The position numbers were made by a program, and so were the translations under genes. The notes beneath the pieces are model-generated. The model had not been told where the DNA came from. It ran no database searches and worked only from the letters and a program-made list of their open reading frames with translations. DNA of 64,000 nucleotides from Bacillota bacterium (GTDB taxonomy: Bacteria > Bacillota > SHA-98 > UBA4971): positions 186,001-250,000 of the forward strand of contig JANLFY010000002.1 of the NCBI GenBank assembly GCA_024653485.1. The letters are read 5' to 3'. Positions 51,398 through 59,359 of the stretch are shown here, one piece after another. The first letter of the stretch is position 1. Each line of letters starts with the position of its first letter.

Positions 51398-52984
51398 TTG
51401 ACAGGCTCCCGAAGGGAGGCGAGGAGAATCACACACAAGGCTAGGCCAAGGGCGAGAGACATAGGGATCGACATCGGGGTGCTCCTCCCCGGGAAATTCA
51501 ATGCCATCACGGACGTGGCGGGAGTCGGCGTCGGTCACGTTACATTGACCGGCGGCGAGGGGAAACTGGTCCCGGGCAAAGGGCCGGTCCGCACTGGCGT
51601 CACTGTTGTATCGCCACACGAGGACAACTTGTTCGAGGAGAAGGTGCCGGCCGCTGCGTTCGCGCTCAATGCGTTCGGCAAGGCAATCGGGCTGGAGCAA
51701 CTCAACGAGCTCGGAAACTTGGAAGCGCCCATAGCCCTCACCAACACTTTGAATGCGCCCCTCGTGGCGGACGCGCTCATCGAGTGGGCTATTTCGCGGA
51801 ACCCTGACATCGGGATTTCCACGAGCACAGTCAACCCCGTAGTGGGCGAGGTGAATGACGGCTATCTGAACGACATCCAGGGGCGCCATGTTCACAGGGA
51901 GCATGTCTTTGCGGCAATAGACCTCGCAGTGGAAAACGCGCGTGGCGCAACAGGGAAGACGACAGGGAGGATGGTAGGAGAAGAGACGGCAGAAGGGGCG
52001 GCATCCGAAGCCCACTGGGCGGCGCAGGGGGCGGACAAGACAGCACGACGGACAGCGCCGGGGACGGACGGGATGGGAGCGGCGGTGCGAACAGAGGAGA
52101 CAGCGCCCGCAGTCGCATCGGCGCGGGAGCGAGTGGGCGATACCCAGGCGGATGGCGCGGCCGGGGCTTGTGTCGCTGAGGGCTCCGTGGGAGCGGGGAC
52201 GGGCGCGTGCTGCATGGGCTGGAAGGGCGGCATCGGCACGTCATCACGGGTGCTGCCCGAGGCGCGGGGTGGATACACGCTCGGTGCTTTGGTCCTCACG
52301 AATTTCGGCGGAATACTCACTGTGAACGGCGCTCCTGTTGGACGCGAACTCGGACGGTACGCCTTCAGCGGCGACTTCCCTTACGGGCCTCAGCCCGGCC
52401 CTCGGAGGCAGACTGAGGAGACGCGCCGGCTAGACGGAGAGGGGCCTTCTGCTGACATCCAGCACTTGGGCGGCTCTGTGATAGTGGTGCTTGCAACCGA
52501 CGCGCCGCTTGACCATAGACAACTCGAGCGCCTCGCGAAAAGGGCGGGCCTGGGTCTTGCGCGCACGGGGTTTTTCAGCAGCAACGGCTCTGGTGACTTC
52601 TTCATCGCCTTCTCGACCGCTCGGCGCATTCCCCACCGGGCGCCGTTAGCACAGGATCTAACGGTGTTGAGCAACGACGCCATGTCCGCGTTGTTCTTGG
52701 CAGCCGTCGAGGCCACCGAGGAAGCGGTCGTAAACTCCATACTTCGAGCTACGACGGTTGTAGGGCGAGACGGGCACGTCGCGGAGGCTATTGACATCGA
52801 TGATGTCGTCGCTGTCCTAAAAAAGTACAATGCCCTCGGCTGGCACAGAAGACTCCCACCGTGGGGGCACCAAAGAACGATCAGGTTCAGACCCTGGAGA
52901 TGTCATACGCGGGCGGCGATCTGTCGATGGTCGTCTTACTGCCGAAGCCAGAGTGTGGGACCGGCAAACTCGAGGTCGCGTTGA
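51398..52984 (+). CDS. P1-family (DmpA-type) aminopeptidase with insert and run-on tail
   Basis: An N-terminal-nucleophile hydrolase, 528 aa as read. GKFNAITDVAGVGVGHVTL opens the family core. GWKGGIGTSSR, GALVLTNFGG, and GGSVIVVLATDAPL with predicted self-cleavage between G359 and S360 are present, then GFFSSNGSGDFFIAFST. About 80 residues (181-262) of Ala/Gly/Thr/Glu-rich low complexity interrupt the chain before GAGTGACCMGWKGG; relatives lack this. The family core ends near VLKKYNALGW; the last ~45 Arg/Trp-rich residues read in the wrong frame through a serpin remnant, so the original stop is probably lost. The TTG at 51398 has no clear SD, so the start is unsure. Confidence 0.8.
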   Translation: MTGSRREARRITHKARPRARDIGIDIGVLLPGKFNAITDVAGVGVGHVTLTGGEGKLVPGKGPVRTGVTVVSPHEDNLFEEKVPAAAFALNAFGKAIGLEQLNELGNLEAPIALTNTLNAPLVADALIEWAISRNPDIGISTSTVNPVVGEVNDGYLNDIQGRHVHREHVFAAIDLAVENARGATGKTTGRMVGEETAEGAASEAHWAAQGADKTARRTAPGTDGMGAAVRTEETAPAVASARERVGDTQADGAAGACVAEGSVGAGTGACCMGWKGGIGTSSRVLPEARGGYTLGALVLTNFGGILTVNGAPVGRELGRYAFSGDFPYGPQPGPRRQTEETRRLDGEGPSADIQHLGGSVIVVLATDAPLDHRQLERLAKRAGLGLARTGFFSSNGSGDFFIAFSTARRIPHRAPLAQDLTVLSNDAMSALFLAAVEATEEAVVNSILRATTVVGRDGHVAEAIDIDDVVAVLKKYNALGWHRRLPPWGHQRTIRFRPWRCHTRAAICRWSSYCRSQSVGPANSRSR

Positions 52985-53004
52985 GCACCGAGCTTGTCCG
53001 GTCC
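52861..53004 (+). pseudogene. serpin gene remnant
   Basis: In the frame starting at 52861 the translation DQVQTLEMSYAGGDLSMVVL followed by LPKPE...LEVALSTEL matches the serpin core segment (vqvLelPYagdeLSMvvLLP). This internal piece of about 45 residues stands alone: there is no reactive-centre loop downstream and no N-terminal half upstream. It overlaps the tail of the P1 peptidase in another frame. It is best read as the leftover of a deletion or recombination joining two genes. Confidence 0.65.
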
Positions 53005-53121
53005 CATCTCGCCGCTTCAACCTGGGAACGGGAACAGGCTCCCCGGCGGCATTGGCTCGAACGGTGTGGTCGGGCGGGGTGAGGGTCAGAGTGAGGGTGA
53101 GGATGGGAGCGAGGATGGGGG

Positions 53122-53865
53122 CTAGGACGGGTGCGAGGGTGGCGGAAAGGGCGGGGGCGAGGGCAGGCGGCCAGGCGCGCTCTGCCAGTGTAGCGGCACG
53201 TACGCTTCCGTCGCAAGCCGCAGGCGTCTCTCCACGTCAGGCCAGTTTACCACGTTCCACCACGCCTTGATGTAATCGGCACGTCGGTTCTGGTAGTCCA
53301 GATAGTAGGCATGCTCCCAGACGTCCACCACCAGGACGGGTATCGTGCCCCACTGCGTCAAGTCCTCGTGCCTCCACGCTGTCAGGATCTCGAGCCGTCC
53401 CCACTGGGGCTGCCAGACGAGCACGCCCCACCCGGAACCTTCGACGTCCAGGGCTGCCCGGGAAAACTGTTCACGAAATGTCCGTACGCTCCCGAAATAT
53501 GCTACGATGCGGTCTCGTACGAGCCCTGTGGGATCGCCGCCGCCTGACGGACTCATGTTGGTCCAGTAAATACTGTGTAGTACGTGCCCCGAGCCATTGA
53601 ATGCAAGCTCTCGTTCCCAGTATCGGACCAGAGAGAAATCCATCCGAGCTCTCTCGTCCACGAGCGCTAGCTCGGCGGTGTTAAGCCCCTCGACGTAGCC
53701 GGCATGGTGCCGGTCGTGATGGATCCGAAGCTGAGCCTCGCTGATGTAGGGTTCAAGCGCGTTGTACGCGTACGGAAGCGGCGGAAGCCGGTGTCCGCCT
53801 GGAGGCACACTCGGAATCCCTCCCCAGGCTTCAGTCTCCGGTCGATTGTCGTCCCGGATCATCAT
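53122..53865 (-). CDS. superoxide dismutase (Fe/Mn type)
   Basis: A 247-aa Fe/Mn superoxide dismutase converting superoxide to peroxide and oxygen. Metal ligands are visible in IHHDRHHAGYVEGLN (first His), GHVLHSIYW (second His) and DVWEHAYYLDYQNRRADYI (Asp and third His). ATG 53865, followed by a second ATG, has AAGGGGTG before it; longer in-frame starts to 54090 are not family-like. About 35 residues precede the LPPLPYAYNALEP start of the conserved domain, and the C-terminus carries a Pro-rich tail, so it is longer than the usual ~205 aa. No signal peptide. Confidence 0.93.
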   Translation of the reverse strand: MMIRDDNRPETEAWGGIPSVPPGGHRLPPLPYAYNALEPYISEAQLRIHHDRHHAGYVEGLNTAELALVDERARMDFSLVRYWERELAFNGSGHVLHSIYWTNMSPSGGGDPTGLVRDRIVAYFGSVRTFREQFSRAALDVEGSGWGVLVWQPQWGRLEILTAWRHEDLTQWGTIPVLVVDVWEHAYYLDYQNRRADYIKAWWNVVNWPDVERRLRLATEAYVPLHWQSAPGRLPSPPPFPPPSHPS

Positions 53866-54252
53866 CGTCACCCCTTGTGCCGGGTCCTCGCATTGCCTGA
53901 ACAGCCGGCGTCGCTGGGCGGGCCGATGTTTTCGTGCCACGCGGCTGTGCATGGTGTCCGTGAGACTGTCGAACTCCTTCAGCAGATGCCGGTTTGAGTC
54001 TCGCACACTTATCTTATGCGGCCGCTCGGGTTGTGGCCGCGGAAGGATTCTGTCTAGTGGTGTCGAATCCAGAAGTGCCGCGCCGGTCACAGTCCCAGCC
54101 AGTCTCAGCTGGTCCCTGGGGGGCCACGAGGCTCAGCGGGTCGGCCGGATAGCGCCGGCCGGGTATCAGGGTGGCTCAAGACCAAGTGGCAGAGTGGCTC
54201 ATAGGAGGCGTGGCGGTAAGTCAGCAAGATTCGAGGAGGGTGAGGTCGGCAC
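53866..54252. other. divergent region between superoxide dismutase and small genes
   Basis: No gene. It contains a 7-bp hairpin CGGCCGG-ATAGCG-CCGGCCG (54142-54161). Promoters for the two divergent units must lie here, but I see no convincing boxes. Confidence 0.4.
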
Positions 54253-54564
54253 ATGGACATCAGAGAAGAACGTGCAGCGATGGACGAAAGACGGCTGGCT
54301 GCGCTGGAGACGCTGTCGTCGGTGGTGAGATGGCTCAAAGAAACGAAGCCGTCCGAGATATTCTACGTCGAGGGAGAGGGCAAGGGGAAGACGCCCGCTC
54401 CCACCATGAGCGACGAGCATCTCAGGGTGATCTGGCAGCGGTGGGTCGCCAAGGCAAGCGATGTGATGGAGAGAAGCGCCATGATCCCTGACCTGCTTCT
54501 GTCGGACCTCGAGCGCCTGTTCAAGGAAACGAAGAAGGATGCCCAGGAGACAAGAGCATCTTAG
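54253..54564 (+). CDS. small helical protein of unknown function
   Basis: A 103-aa, charged, mainly helical protein (LAALETLSSVVRWLKETKPS, then DLLLSDLERLFKETKKDA). I do not recognise it. GAGGAGGGTGAGG precedes ATG 54253. It overlaps the next small gene by 26 bases, suggesting co-translation of a pair. Confidence 0.6.
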   Translation: MDIREERAAMDERRLAALETLSSVVRWLKETKPSEIFYVEGEGKGKTPAPTMSDEHLRVIWQRWVAKASDVMERSAMIPDLLLSDLERLFKETKKDAQETRAS

Positions 54565-54835
54565 GGCAGCCGCCGTCCTCCTGGGGCACGCGGACCCACT
54601 CGTCCATAAGCTCATGGACCAGTCAATAGAAAGGCTCGGGCCGCGGCACAGGTACGTCACACATAACATGGAGTACCTGCGCGCCATCCGCCAGCTATTC
54701 GGCGACGAGGCTGCGCTTGAGGCTACCCTCCATCTCCTTCAGGACTGGGGGGTCATAAGCGAAGAGGATTACGCGTTTGGCGTGGCGAGGCGCGCTCGGC
54801 AACCGGTTACGCGTCGCGGTGGCAAGAGAGCATGA
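54539..54835 (+). CDS. small unknown protein
   Basis: A 98-aa protein whose middle (DPLVHKLMDQSIERLGPRHR, then LRAIRQLFGDEAALEATLHL) looks like a genuine helical fold. The ATG at 54539 lies inside the previous gene with AAGG abutting it, so the start is uncertain. It is 19 bases before the creatininase-like gene. Function unknown. Confidence 0.55.
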   Translation: MPRRQEHLRAAAVLLGHADPLVHKLMDQSIERLGPRHRYVTHNMEYLRAIRQLFGDEAALEATLHLLQDWGVISEEDYAFGVARRARQPVTRRGGKRA

Positions 54836-54854
54836 CGGGCGGAGGTGGAGCGAG

Positions 54855-55835
54855 ATGACGAGTTCTGGCGAGCCGATGACGGGTTCCAGCGAGGCGAGAC
54901 CGCGAGCGCTCGAGTATGCGGAGCTGAGGCTACCCGACCTGCAGGCGCTTGACCGAGCTACGACGGTGTTCCTCGTGAGCGTTAGCCCCATCGAGGTCCA
55001 TGGACCCCATCTTCCTGTGGGCACCGACGTGTTCGTCTCCGAGGAGCTTCTACGCCGCTATGCGGCCGCGCTTGCCGACCGCCACCCTGAGCTGACCTTC
55101 GTGAAGCTGCCGCCGCTCCACTGCGGGTCCGACGCGCTCCCCGTCCCGGGGTCGCTCTCGGTCCCGGCGCCGCACTTGGAGGGCGTGCTCGTCGCGTATG
55201 GCCGCGGCCTTGCGAAGCAGGGGTTCCGCTACCTCTTCGTGGCGGACAACCACGGCGGCCCGCGCCACCAGATGGCCGTCGAGGCGGCGGCTCGCACGCT
55301 GTGGCGCGGGCACAACTTCTATCTCATAGATCCTTTCGGCGTGGACTATCGGCTCATGGTGCAGCACGACCCGGATTTCCTTCGACGCACCGGTCTGGGC
55401 CCCGGGGCGTGCGGGGACGATGCCGACAACCATGCGGGCACCAACGAGACCTCGCTCATGCTCGCGTGCGACCCGGCGCGCGTGTCAACCGACTTTCACG
55501 AAGTCCCGCCGTCTCGTTTACCGCAGCGCCGCACAGGAGCGGTGGCGCTGGTGGCCGGTCTCGGCCGTGTGCTCCGGGCCCTGGGCGGGCGCGTCATCGG
55601 CAGCGACCTTGAGCATCTCGCGAACACCCTCGCCTGGGTCGGGGACCCAGCGATGAAGCCCTACATGGGTGACCCTGGCAGGGCAAGCGCGGGGGCTGGC
55701 GAGGCCATGCTATCCGCTCGCGTCGCACTCGGCGTGGACCTTTTCGAACGTGCTCTCGCGAGCGCCGGGCGCGCGCCTGTGCACATCACGCCCATGCTGT
55801 GGGGCGTGCGCTTCCTGCGCCGCCTGCCGGAGTAG
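54855..55835 (+). CDS. creatininase-family amidohydrolase
   Basis: A 326-aa creatininase-fold hydrolase, distinct from the one at 33096. SPIEVHGPHLPVGTDV provides the metal ligands Glu, His and Asp; VADNHGGPRHQMAVE the NHGG loop; NHAGTNETSLML the later His/Glu. GGAGGTGGAGCGAG precedes ATG 54855; the frame is open to 54777, but that is the C-terminal part of the previous gene. Substrate unknown: relatives act on creatinine, formamides and peptide-like maturation substrates. Confidence 0.9.
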   Translation: MTSSGEPMTGSSEARPRALEYAELRLPDLQALDRATTVFLVSVSPIEVHGPHLPVGTDVFVSEELLRRYAAALADRHPELTFVKLPPLHCGSDALPVPGSLSVPAPHLEGVLVAYGRGLAKQGFRYLFVADNHGGPRHQMAVEAAARTLWRGHNFYLIDPFGVDYRLMVQHDPDFLRRTGLGPGACGDDADNHAGTNETSLMLACDPARVSTDFHEVPPSRLPQRRTGAVALVAGLGRVLRALGGRVIGSDLEHLANTLAWVGDPAMKPYMGDPGRASAGAGEAMLSARVALGVDLFERALASAGRAPVHITPMLWGVRFLRRLPE

Positions 55836-56405
55836 AATCACCGCCGACGGGGTGTCATTGGCTGCAACACCCATGGCGACCGACGATGCCAGCGATCCTT
55901 CCTTCCCCTCGGGTAGCATCACCAGTGCTGAGTGAGGGCGCGTTAGTTTTCGCCCCTCTTCCAGCAGTTGCCGCTTTGCCGGTGTTGCACTCTCTCGTCG
56001 AGTCACCGGCAACCCCTCTCGAAAGTCGGGAGCACTTCTGCGCCCTCACTTAGGGCATCATCAGCTTCGGCGCCTGCCCTCCTGCGTCTAGCCCTGACAA
56101 AGCGTTCAGATACATGATGCTACCCCGTCTGAGCCCCGTGCAGCCTCGCGCACAGCGCCGCGCGCCGTCGGAACAGCGCGCCTCGCCTCGCCTCGTTGCG
56201 GCGGCTCGCGTTGTCGCGCCGTTTAGTCGCATCACGCCGCGTCACGTGGCGCAAGGTCGCGTCGCGTCAATGTCGCGAGAGTGCGCTATTATGACGGGTG
56301 CAGCGGACGGGGCGGGTCCGTGCGCAGACTCGCATCCAGACTCGCGTCCAAACTCAGAAGGGCGCTCCCTGCCGCTGACACCTTTCTGCAAGGGGGTCGG
56401 TCGAG
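55836..56405. other. gap with nested inverted repeats
   Basis: No gene is supportable. A structured segment at 55931-56050 is listed separately. Between 56130 and 56290 the word GCGTCGCG and variants recur irregularly. Confidence 0.4.
55931..56050. repeat. nested inverted repeats, possible structured RNA or small mobile element
   Basis: Outer arms AGTGAGGGCGC (55931-55941) and GCGCCCTCACT (56040-56050) are perfect 11-bp complements; inner arms TTGCCGGTG (55976-55984) and CACCGGCAA (56004-56012) are perfect 9-bp complements. The 120-base unit could fold as one long hairpin with an inner stem. No flanking direct repeat is visible. Confidence 0.6.
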
Positions 56406-57242
56406 ATGCGGAACACGAGTCCCATGGAAGAGAACCTGAGGTTCAACCGGACATGCCGCGAGGCAGCCGCTTACAAGAAGGCGGTGGAGAAGATCGTGGG
56501 CGACCTCTGGGACATCATAGAGTTCGAGGACCCGCACTGCCCACGCAGGGCGCTCATCACCCGGAGCGGGAAAGTGATAACCGTGAGGGAGAAGTTCCGC
56601 CGTCGGAATTACCAGGACATCCTTGTGGAAACGAAGAGGCTTGATGGGGGCGAAGGATGGGTATGGGACCGCGAAACCCAGGGGCTCCTCTACACGATGG
56701 TGCCGGCGGAGATAACCTACTTTATCCCGATGGACCTTCTCGCTAAGGCCACCCTGGTAACCATGCTCCGGAACCCCGCTTGCCGTGGCGGAGCGGTAGC
56801 GAGGTCAGAAGACGACGACATGTGTTTGCTGGCCGCGGAAGCCGATGCGTTCGAATTTGTCGAGGAACCTCATCTGCCAGGCCTGCGGGCCGGCCTTGTG
56901 CCGATTCCCCTGGCGCAGATCATTGGGCAGGACGGGGTACAGGTGGTAGGCTGTCGGGGGCTGCTTGCGGAGATACAGGTGGCAGCAGGTCGGGTCCCAG
57001 TTAGGGACCCGGACCTGCCCTTCTGCAGGCCCCGCTCAGCGCGCAGCCCGGCTTGCTCCATTCCACTCGACCGTCGTCCGTCCCGCTTCGGTTCGCTCCG
57101 CTCAGCCTCGCCCCATCCGTTTGCTACATCATGCATTCAGTCCAGAAGACAGGCAAGCGGACAGACGTTGGGCACGGCATGGCCGATCAAGCTCGTTCTG
57201 TTCCATTCGCCGCGCGTTCGTGGCGCGGTGTGGCGCACATGA
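56406..57242 (+). CDS. unknown protein, possibly nuclease-fold
   Basis: A 278-aa frame whose first ~205 residues look genuine. NYQDILVETKR followed by GWVWDRETQGLLYTMVPAEI and TYFIPMDLL resembles a group of phage/bacterial proteins with a PD-(D/E)XK-like core (D, then ExK, then a Trp-rich strand and YF/LP strand); this is pattern-level only. GGGGGT precedes ATG 56406. The last ~70 residues are Arg/Pro/Ser-rich and begin at a strong hairpin (56985-57018), so the native stop may have been lost. It is the gene before the ubiquitin-like cluster; whether it belongs to it is open. Confidence 0.6.
   Translation: MRNTSPMEENLRFNRTCREAAAYKKAVEKIVGDLWDIIEFEDPHCPRRALITRSGKVITVREKFRRRNYQDILVETKRLDGGEGWVWDRETQGLLYTMVPAEITYFIPMDLLAKATLVTMLRNPACRGGAVARSEDDDMCLLAAEADAFEFVEEPHLPGLRAGLVPIPLAQIIGQDGVQVVGCRGLLAEIQVAAGRVPVRDPDLPFCRPRSARSPACSIPLDRRPSRFGSLRSASPHPFATSCIQSRRQASGQTLGTAWPIKLVLFHSPRVRGAVWRT
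56985..57018 (+). other. strong hairpin inside the 3' part of the preceding frame
   Basis: GCAGGTC-GGGTCCC pairs with GGGACCC-g-GACCTGC around an AGTTA loop: 14 pairs, one bulge. It has the form of a terminator stem but no T-run. Confidence 0.65.
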
Positions 57243-57328
57243 CGTGACGCACAGTGATATGCCGTGCCCCGCCGTGACGCGACCTGGCGCGACACGACTC
57301 CGTGTCGCGGCCATGGTGTATTGTTCAC

Positions 57329-57357
57329 TTGCAGAGCCCACTGTTTACCTTTAGAGT
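57329..57357 (+). promoter_or_regulatory. possible promoter of the ubiquitin-like cluster
   Basis: TTGCAG (57329-57334), a 17-base spacer and TAGAGT (57352-57357) lie 134 bases before the protease start. Four of six positions match at each box. Confidence 0.4.
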
Positions 57358-57490
57358 CCCGCAGAGCCTGCGGGATGTCTCAGAGAGTTGCAAAGTGCTG
57401 CAGGGCGTCTCAGGACAGGACGTCTCAGGCCTTCCGCGAGCGCAAGTCGTCGCGGGTCGTCACAAGTCACCCGTGCGGAGGTGTGTGGCA

Positions 57491-58927
57491 ATGAACTTCA
57501 GGCGAGCAGTTGGTGTCCCAGACAGCAGAGCCGGATCTACCGGGGCGCCGTCGCTCAGGGGCCTGCTGGTGGCGGCGGTGGTCTTTCCCGTTATCGCGAT
57601 AGGCTGGATGAGCTGGGACGTGGCCCCGGTCCCGGTCCCGGTCCCGTCGTCTGCCGCGGCTGCGGCGGCGCCTGCACCCGGCGGCACGGCGCCGATGTGG
57701 CGATTCGTGGCGCGCCAGGTGGGCCCCACGGTGGTTGAGGTCCGCACTGACACGGGCATAGGCGCTGGATTCTTCATAAACCCTAACGGCTACGTCCTCA
57801 CCGCGGGCCATGTGGTAGCGGGTGCCCGGCATATCCGGGTGGTGCTCGCCGACGGAAGGACGGCGGCCGCCGAGGTCGTGGGAGCGTCGGACGTGCCGGA
57901 TGTGGCACTCATAAAGACCGACGCCGTGAACGTGCCCGTGGCGCGCCTGGGAAACTCGGATGCCCTTGAGCCGGGGGACCCGGTGCTGGTATTCGGAAGC
58001 CCGTTCGGATTGGACCACAGTCTCACGCAGGGTATAGTGAGCGGGCCGATCCGAGAGATCGGTGAGGCCCGTTACATACAGACAGACGCGAGCGTCAACA
58101 AGGGGACGAGTGGCGGCCCGCTGGTGAACTCCTCCGGCGAGGTCGTGGGGATCGTCGTTCGCTTGGCGAGGCAGGCGAGCGGCTTTGGGTTTGCGGTCCC
58201 GGTGGCAGACGTCGTTCCGCTGCTCGAGGCTTATGCTGTCAGGGCATCATGGACCCTGGATGGTCCGGGCACGGTCGCGCGACAGGCTGTTCCAAAAGGT
58301 GCGCCATCGGTTCTGATGATGGATGCGCCTCGCAATGTCCCTGGCAATGCTGCGGCCGACGTGATCATCGAGGCTCTCAGGTGGGCTGTGGTAGCGGCGG
58401 CACTCGTGGCCGTCGGCGGCTTTGCGCTGGTCGTGCTGGGGCGGATGAGGGCAAGAAGGCGGGCGACGACGCGTACGGGCGCGGCCGGCGCCCGTGGCGA
58501 GCGGGGCGAGCGCACCGGACGCGCACCCGTTGAGAGGAGGCGAGCATCTGGCGAATCGGACGAAGTCGAGGTGCGTCTCACTCGTCCCGCCAGCGTCACT
58601 CGTCCCGCTAGTCCCGGTCCTCTCGCCAGTTCCATCCGGTCACCCGCATCTGGGTCCGGGCCTGGGTCCGGCTCAGGGTCCGGCTGCGGTTCGGGGTCTA
58701 GTTCCGGGTCTGGGCCCGGGCCGGGGCTCGCGTCCGCGCCAGCGCCTGTGCCCGCGACCGAGGCGGCGGCTACGACCGAGGCGGCGTCCACGTCCGAGGC
58801 CGCGCCTGCCGCATCAGAGGACGACATCGAGATCGTCGTAATAAGAGGAGGTTTACACCGTGGGGAAGATCAATGTGAAGATCATGGACGCTACAGGGAG
58901 CAAGGAACAGGAGGCGACCGTTCCTGA
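57491..58927 (+). CDS. membrane-anchored trypsin-like serine protease
   Basis: A 478-aa HtrA/Do-type trypsin-fold protease. One membrane helix lies near residues 22-40, a short Pro/Ala-rich linker follows, then the protease domain with H107 (LTAGHVV), D137 (DVALI) and S207 (KGTSGGPL). No PDZ domain. A second helix lies near 298-320 (WAVVAAALVAVGGFALVVLG), followed by about 150 low-complexity residues including a Gly-Ser-rich stretch and an Ala/Thr/Glu-rich end. GGAGGTG lies eight bases before ATG 57491. With two helices the protease domain faces outward. Its end overlaps the ubiquitin-like gene by 68 bases in another frame, so the two are translationally linked. Confidence 0.85.
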   Translation: MNFRRAVGVPDSRAGSTGAPSLRGLLVAAVVFPVIAIGWMSWDVAPVPVPVPSSAAAAAAPAPGGTAPMWRFVARQVGPTVVEVRTDTGIGAGFFINPNGYVLTAGHVVAGARHIRVVLADGRTAAAEVVGASDVPDVALIKTDAVNVPVARLGNSDALEPGDPVLVFGSPFGLDHSLTQGIVSGPIREIGEARYIQTDASVNKGTSGGPLVNSSGEVVGIVVRLARQASGFGFAVPVADVVPLLEAYAVRASWTLDGPGTVARQAVPKGAPSVLMMDAPRNVPGNAAADVIIEALRWAVVAAALVAVGGFALVVLGRMRARRRATTRTGAAGARGERGERTGRAPVERRRASGESDEVEVRLTRPASVTRPASPGPLASSIRSPASGSGPGSGSGSGCGSGSSSGSGPGPGLASAPAPVPATEAAATTEAASTSEAAPAASEDDIEIVVIRGGLHRGEDQCEDHGRYREQGTGGDRS

Positions 58928-59129
58928 CGACACTCCTGTCCGCAGGATCATAGCGAAGCTGGTGGAGATGATGAACTTGCCCGCGACAGGCCCCGACGGC
59001 CAGCCCATAAGCTACAAATTCCATCACAAGGCCTCGGGCAGGCAGCTCGCTGACGAGGACACGCTTGCCGGTGCGGGAGTTAAGGACGGCGACGTGGTGA
59101 GGCTGCAGCCGGAGATCACAGCCGGCTAG
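58860..59129 (+). CDS. ubiquitin-like beta-grasp protein
   Basis: An 89-aa ubiquitin-like protein. Pattern: beta hairpin (INVKIMDATGSKEQEATVP), helix (TPVRRIIAKLVEMMNL), strand SYKFHH, then RQLADEDTLAGAGVKDGDVV, the classical ubiquitin-fold TL...GVxDGDvv segment, closest in style to YukD/EsaB-type domains. The C-terminus is RLQPEITAG, ending in a single exposed Gly rather than Gly-Gly. It starts at GTG 58860 with AGGAGGT seven bases upstream. The E1-like and JAB genes follow, so the exposed Gly is the likely site of adenylation and conjugation; target unknown. Confidence 0.88.
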   Translation: MGKINVKIMDATGSKEQEATVPDDTPVRRIIAKLVEMMNLPATGPDGQPISYKFHHKASGRQLADEDTLAGAGVKDGDVVRLQPEITAG

Positions 59130-59164
59130 CAAGGCCGCCGTCCGGAGGGAGGCGACACTAAGCG

Positions 59165-59183
59165 CCGGGTGTCGAGCACCCGG
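59165..59183 (+). other. hairpin 1 between ubiquitin-like and E1-like genes
   Basis: CCGGGTG-TCGAG-CACCCGG, a perfect 7-bp stem with a 5-base loop, 36 bases past the stop of the ubiquitin-like gene. Confidence 0.7.
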
Positions 59184-59208
59184 TACCGGCTGCCTGGCGG
59201 TAGGGGTT

Positions 59209-59249
59209 GCCGGGCGGTAGGGCGGCGAGACGCCGACCCGCCGCCCGGC
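59209..59249 (+). other. hairpin 2 between ubiquitin-like and E1-like genes
   Basis: GCCGGGCGG (59209-59217) pairs with CCGCCCGGC (59241-59249); inside, GGG pairs with CCC and GGCG with CGCC around a 3-base loop. No T-run. Together with hairpin 1 it may keep expression of the ubiquitin-like protein above that of the enzymes. Confidence 0.75.
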
Positions 59250-59359
59250 GGTGCCGCCGGTCGCGAACCATGTCACGACGTGATGATGCGGCGATGCCGG
59301 AGCGCTCACGCTACCGGGCGAGGTAGAGAGAATCCGAGAGGGGGAAAGGGGGGATTACT

